Shown here piece by piece: positions 59,046 through 64,000 of a stretch of 64,000 bases of DNA (position 1 is its first letter; each line of letters begins with the position of its first letter). The stretch spans positions 15,290,940-15,354,939 of the forward strand of contig NC_080676.1 in assembly GCF_030445035.2 (NCBI RefSeq), given 5' to 3'. Source of the DNA: Dasypus novemcinctus (taxonomy: Eukaryota; Chordata; Mammalia; Cingulata; Dasypodidae). Made by a program: the position numbers and the translations under genes. Below the pieces are notes generated by a model, which was not told the origin of the DNA, did not search any database, and saw nothing but the letters and a program-made list of their open reading frames with translations.

Positions 59046-61721
59046 ATTAAAAAATGAATTATAGTTATATAACATTCCTGAGACTGCCATAATCACAAAA
59101 GGTGAGAATTAAAATATGGATATAAATATTGAAAATAACTTTGTTGTGCAATGTTTAAAAACATATAAAATGATACATTAAATATTCATGTAATCTGCAT
59201 CTATTTGAGGAAATGAAACTTTACTATATGATGCTTTTTTCAATGAAAGTTTCAAATTAAATATTGAGGTAGTGACTGATTCCTTAATTTTTCAATGGGT
59301 GAATGTCCTATACTTATAGAATTTTGCTACAACTCCTTGTTAAAAAGTGTTTCATAGCATGAATATATTTCTTTCTCTTTCTATCAAAAATATTTTATAC
59401 ATGTATAACCAACATGATTTCAGACAATAAAGCAATACCTAGCTACTTTATGAAAGCCCTCTAAGACTTCTAGAAGCAAAAGATTTTGTGGTTGCAGGTC
59501 AAATAACTTTTATGCACACAATATAGAAAGGAAATATTCTAAGTTGAATGATAATCTTGTTAAGAATGTTTCTTAGTGACATGGAAATACAAAATGTTAT
59601 ATAGAGTAAAATTTAAAAGTTTGCTTACGAAATAATTTAAATATTTTCCAAAACTTCTCATGAAGAGGTGATATGGAACCTCTGGCTCTTTAAAAGTTCC
59701 TCTAGTTTGATGTTAGTCCATGTGGCTTTAATGAATATGCAAGTTTGTATTACCAGCCTACATACCGTGTGTACTGTGGGACTCTACTTTGTGGTTCTAC
59801 CTGATAGTCTTGTGATAGATGGAGTAAGATAATAAAATTTATGCATACAATGGTTGTATAATGGAGCCACTACATCTTGAAACTAATTATGTAAAACAAT
59901 ATGACTAACACATTTCCTAGATAGTACATCGTTTATAGCTGCATTTGTTTATTCAGAAATCTTTCAGCATTTTTAAATTGTTTTAAACCTGAATTGTGTA
60001 TAGCATATACATTTGCAACTAGCAGAAGTAAGTTTTCATTAATCTAAACCTAATCCAATATCTTTCCTGCTTTAGGAATCCTCTCTCTGTTAAGATAATT
60101 AAGAGAGAGTTAATACTCAACGGCATATCAAACAAGAAGCCCAGATCAAAATGAGCTGTGGGGACCTGGGCTGATGTAATGAGCTTAAATCCTGATGCAG
60201 GAGAGACGGTCCACACAGCATTTGCTATTTCGTTTAACCTTTATATAATTTGAGAAAATACATCATGAAAATAGATAAAAGTCTAGGTTCCAGATTTGAC
60301 TAAGAAACTGAAATGCATATTCCAGTTGTAAAATAACCACGTGCATGACCTGAAGGTCTATAGTAAAGCAATATTGAAATAGAGGTAATTGTAGATGCTT
60401 AGAGCACTAATTGCATGAGTTATCATTAAGACAATCTAAGTCAATATTGTACTGTTTGTTAATTGTTGCTGAGACTTCCACATGTCCACCTATACAAGGA
60501 ATCATATGTGGCTTTTTATGGGGTCATTTAAAGAAAGTTCGATTTTGGTATTGTGACAATGTGAAGAGGTTGTCATTGATTATGAGGCCCAGGCTTTAAA
60601 TTGGGTTTCCCTGAATCATCACAAGGTTTGGCTAATAGAGTATGAATCACTGATGATGTCACTAATCTCTTTGTGCATTCCAGCAATAAAATATTTAGCT
60701 TGTTTTATAAGGGTATAACTCATTGTGAAAAAATAAGATAATTCAATCACAATATACAAGGTCAGCTTTTGTTACTTGAGATTGCCCCTCTTCCAGCAAG
60801 TGCTCATCACAGAGCATCTTCTCTGATCCCTTGAGCCTCTGAAACCCTGCAGGCCCAGAGCTACACCTAGGCCTTCCACTGCTTTGCCAGTCTGAACACT
60901 AACTCCAACTAGCCGCCCCTATGAGAACATTTTTAATCAAACTGAATTATAAGTTAAGTTGTCACAGCATTATCGATGTTTTCCCAGAATTTTCTGAGCT
61001 AAGTCACCAGGGTAGAGCCCGAAGCATATTTTTAAAGTTACATCAGTGAAATTCTGTTTTCAGGAACTTTTGATGCTAGTTTCACAGAGACATTTTTTAT
61101 CAAGTGTGAGTTTCAAATCTTAAAAATGGTATAACTCTTACTCTATCCTTTTAAGTCATGTGTTGCATTTGAAATAGTCACTGCTTTTAATCAATAATTA
61201 ACTTGCAAGGAGAATATGGTTAGTGACTTTTCTAAATAGGAAAAAAATCCTTTAATTTTTGAATTTTAACTTGAAGTTGTCTAAATCTAAGAAATTATTA
61301 TTAACATTTTTCTGACAACCTTTTCTTAATTTTTTGCTTCTCTCATGAGCTAAGCAGGATCTGAATAGACAACAGTCAACAAGAACAACAACAAACTGTT
61401 AAAAATATTACATGTTAACTTAAATAATATATTTTATGAGAATAACTGTATTTCCAAAACAAAAAAAAATAGTAATAAGAGTGGCAGGTTTGCAAATCTC
61501 TTTAATACCCAGCTTAATAGAATACAGTCGGGTTTTCATATATTGTATACTTAATCTATTGTGATATGCTTCTTCTGTTTGGTTGAAAGTATATGAAGAA
61601 AACATGGTCTTGTACAACTATGTAATAGGAAAAGAGAGAAGTATTTCAATAACCTTTTCAGGTAATTATGGATATCCTTTTTGCGACCACATCAAAATTT
61701 GTAAGTTGTAGTATCTTAAAG
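59046..61721. other. Unique AT-rich sequence, no gene seen
   Basis: About 2.7 kb lacks recognisable repeats and long reading frames. Stretches at about 60000-60260 and 60570-60720 show little sign of repeat origin or simple sequence and could be conserved non-coding DNA, but this cannot be judged without an alignment. Confidence 0.5.
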
Positions 61722-62233
61722 TGTGGGAGGAAGGGCGCCCGGCTTGCCACAGTAGCAAACGGTGCGGCAAGAGGTGATACCGCCTCTGCCCACTGGGCCT
61801 AGATAAGGTGACCACGCCTGACTAGGCCTTTGCTGCTAGCGGCTGGCCGGCGCTGCCTTCCCCCTTTCTATCTCCCGCCTAGCCCAACATCCGGCCAGCT
61901 CTCACTCCCCCTTTCCCCTCCCCTATTCCAAACCTCTCAGCCAGCCCTCTGCCTAGCAACCGCTTACAATCACCTATCAGGAAGCAGTACCCGCCCGCAC
62001 CTATCAAATCCCTCCACGCAGTCCCTAACCCTATAAAGCTGTGTCCCCTTCCGCAATAAACCGGACTTGCGCACAGACCTGGTCTCCGCGGCTTTCTTCC
62101 TCCCCTTGCCGTGCGTCCTCTACGCCTGAGAGCCCCTCTGAGGCTGTCTGCCGTAGCCTCAGACGCCACTGCGGTCTAGCCTGACCCTCCAGAACCCCCC
62201 GTCAGCGTCGGGGTTAAACAAACCCCAGCCGCA
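61722..62233 (+). mobile_element. Class II (ERV2-like) 5' LTR
   Basis: A 512-bp LTR runs TGTGGGAGGAAGG to CAGCCGCA and is GC-rich, unlike its flanks. It has TATA-like CCTATAAAGC at about 62028 and AATAAA at about 62056. It is followed by a lysine primer site and gag, so it is a 5' LTR and not a solo LTR. Confidence 0.92.
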
Positions 62234-62235
62234 AC

Positions 62236-62253
62236 TGGCGCCCAACGTGGTAG
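62236..62253 (+). other. Primer binding site, tRNA-Lys
   Basis: TGGCGCCCAACGTGG matches the lysine primer site of betaretrovirus-like elements for 15 bases, two bases after the LTR; the last three bases differ. Confidence 0.92.
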
Positions 62254-62326
62254 CGGTTCAAGTCCGGTCCGGCGTGACCGCTGCCTCACCCCCGTGGGAC
62301 CTCGCTCCCACCCCTTCGCCCCGCTC

Positions 62327-62340
62327 TCAAGGTAAGGACC
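62327..62340 (+). other. Retroviral splice donor
   Basis: TCAAGGTAAGGACC between primer site and gag is a near-perfect donor (AAG|GTAAGG), in the position used for subgenomic env mRNA in simple retroviruses. Confidence 0.7.
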
Positions 62341-62365
62341 CCGGTTATCGGCCCCCGGCAAAAAA

Positions 62366-62605
62366 ATGGGCGGGCGTCTATCTTCCCGCCAAGCGCCGCA
62401 AGTCAGAGCGCTTGCTGGCCTACTAGCCTGTCACCAATGTAAAGTTTCGGGCAGGCAACTCCAGGCTTACTGGGATCTACTGGTCCCCTTCAACCCCTGG
62501 CTTTCTACTGCCAATCTCTCGGACCCTGATACCTATCTGAAATTGGCCCCGCCTATCAACAAGGCCAGCCACAAGCCCGAAAATCCACACAAGCTTATAA
62601 GGTAA
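62366..62605 (+). pseudogene. Endogenous betaretrovirus-like gag, truncated after matrix
   Basis: The frame opens MGGRLS with Gly2 available for myristoylation and continues as a betaretrovirus-like matrix segment, including QLQAYWDLLVPFNPWL and a following LSDPDTY block. It ends after 79 codons at TAA (62603-62605). No later gag, pro, pol or env is found in the remaining 1.4 kb. The first 79 codons have no internal stop, in contrast to the decayed provirus at 23814-33085. It may be a defective element or may have lost its coding part to an internal deletion. Confidence 0.8.
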
Positions 62606-64000
62606 TCAACTCTGTTCCAGCAAACGCCCGCCCACCCTTTTCACAACTCCTCAAGCTCCCTACTATCTACATGACAATGTAGCTCTGGGCTAGTAAAGGC
62701 TAATAATAGTTAATCCACTGGTATGAGAGAAAAACATGGCAACATTGGTGTTCTGTTTTATTTCCATGCTAATTCTAATTGGACTTCTTTAACCAAGATA
62801 TTAAAATTAGTACAAAAATTTTATCAAGGTTTAAAAAGAAATTTTCAGTTTTAAATCAATAGTTTACTCCTGAACTTCAAGTCTCACTATAGTCTTACAG
62901 TAATTATCCAAAAATGTGTGCTAATGGTCTGCCTAACTGCTGCTCGGGTTATTTTAGCTGATTGCTGATAACTGATAGGAATGTTTCCGAGCACAAGCTT
63001 GCATGTTACAGGCAACATGGATTCCAGAGGAAATCTTAATAAGAACTTAAAAGCAGCTATACCAAGAAAGTAAGAATTATGAGTTAATTGTAAACTGTAT
63101 GTTTCTGTTACTGTGTTGTGATTGTTCTGTGTTTGTCTGTTCGTTCAATGTCAGTGTATATTTTGATACCTCCGGATGGTAAATATAAATTAATAAAAAT
63201 TTATAAAAGAGCTCTATACAAATGGCCAAAAATTAAATAAGCGCTTATATTAATACTTAAGTTTATTATATCAATACATGAGCTTAAATGTTAATAAAAT
63301 ATCTACAATAATAGAAATCGTAAGTCTTGATTGACAAGATTAACTGTACGTGTTCATAAAAGGTTGTTCTTGCCCAGATTAAAATGAATAACTTATTTTT
63401 CTTCACAGGATAATATAAAGAATGTAAAGCTTAAATGAATATTAAAAAAGGTTAAAAGTTTGTGAAAATGCTAACTGAAATGTAATAAGTTTTGCAAAAA
63501 GGCGTATTTTGTCCTAAAGTAAAATAGCTAATTTTTCATGAACTCTTGAAACTTAATTTGCAGATGGCAAGCTGTAAAAGGTATTGTGATAACTTTAAGT
63601 AAGGGAATGTGTTCTATAAACATAAAATTTGTCTTCAATAGTCTATATGGTTATAAATAAAAGGTTTAATAAAGCATTGTTTACATTAAAGTATTAAATG
63701 GCTAATTCCAAAAGGTCATTCTTAAATATATATAAAACTGAATTGATGATGATAATAATAAAAGGTAATTTTATAACAGGAAAGATTGGCAGCAACCAGC
63801 CTTCCCTGCCAACTTGCTTCTAGGAAACTGTTTCTAATATTGCATGTTACTAAGTATTTAAAGAAAAGTTCATTATTTTAACAAGCTTGTTTAATGTTCA
63901 CAGTATTGTTATAAGAGGTTTGCTTGATAACTTTGATGTAGGCTATATGGAATGTGTTTTTATTATTAAGGAAACAGAAGATGATTTTGTCCTGAGATAA
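62606..64000 (+). other. AT-rich non-coding interior of the class II element, or its flank
   Basis: G+C drops sharply after about 62680 and no frame of 60 codons is present. The heptamer AAAAGGT recurs at about 63357, 63442, 63573, 63658, 63709 and 63764. No second LTR or polypurine tract is seen before the window ends. Whether this belongs to the element is undecided. Confidence 0.5.

Overview
The window is mammalian nuclear DNA with no sign of bacterial or viral-genome organisation. LINE-1, L2, MIR, MaLR and hAT-Charlie relics fit a placental mammal. Two roughly 360-410 bp tRNA-related SINEs (53268-53676 and 58088-58447) look like the DAS SINE family of armadillos, so a xenarthran, most likely Dasypus or a close relative, is the best guess. 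Most of the 64 kb is layered retroelements. Host coding signal is sparse.

Layout. 1-5668: a LINE-1 (plus strand, entered inside ORF2) broken by a ~0.5 kb non-autonomous retroposon and a MaLR solo LTR. 5690-7701: an old L1M tail, a MER20-like DNA transposon and a class II LTR. 7974-10385: a MaLR element with LTRs and gag-like internal remnants (minus). 11458-13352: MER5A, a 0.9 kb retroposon and a 165 bp hAT MITE with perfect borders. 14480-15246: a CpG island holding a probable first coding exon (minus) with a signal peptide and a consensus splice donor. 16560-20330: L2 fragments with a MaLR LTR and a class II LTR. 20995-23632: another retroposon with a class I LTR inside it, then a second LTR of the same family inside a CT microsatellite.

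23814-33085: a complete but decayed class I endogenous retrovirus of 9.27 kb on the minus strand (LTR, Pro-like primer site, gag, pro-pol, env, polypurine tract, LTR) with 4-bp GTAA duplications. 33090-35645: mostly unique sequence with one candidate exon (34143-34424). 36432-38478: a three-layer nested insertion with two readable target-site duplications. 39563-40152: a MaLR LTR. 40182-about 43400: a processed pseudogene of ADGRL2 (latrophilin-2, minus) with its 3' UTR and poly-A, split by a class II solo LTR. 43610-43870: a short CpG-dense patch. 44889-49450: old MIR, L2, MaLR, ERVL and L1M pieces. About 49860-58060: a long LINE-1 with decayed ORF1 and ORF2, broken by SINEs. 58458-59045: a further retroposon 3' end. 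59046-61721: unique AT-rich sequence. 61722-64000: a class II retrovirus-like element with LTR, lysine primer site, splice donor and a truncated gag, then AT-rich non-coding DNA to the window edge.

The genes do not form a pathway. What the window shows is an order of insertion events that can be read from 4-, 5-, 6- and 8-bp and longer duplications. The points most worth following are an apparently L1-mobilised retroposon family with a shared 3' module and G-rich tract, a probable template-switch chimera, the ADGRL2 retrocopy, and the gag-truncated class II element.
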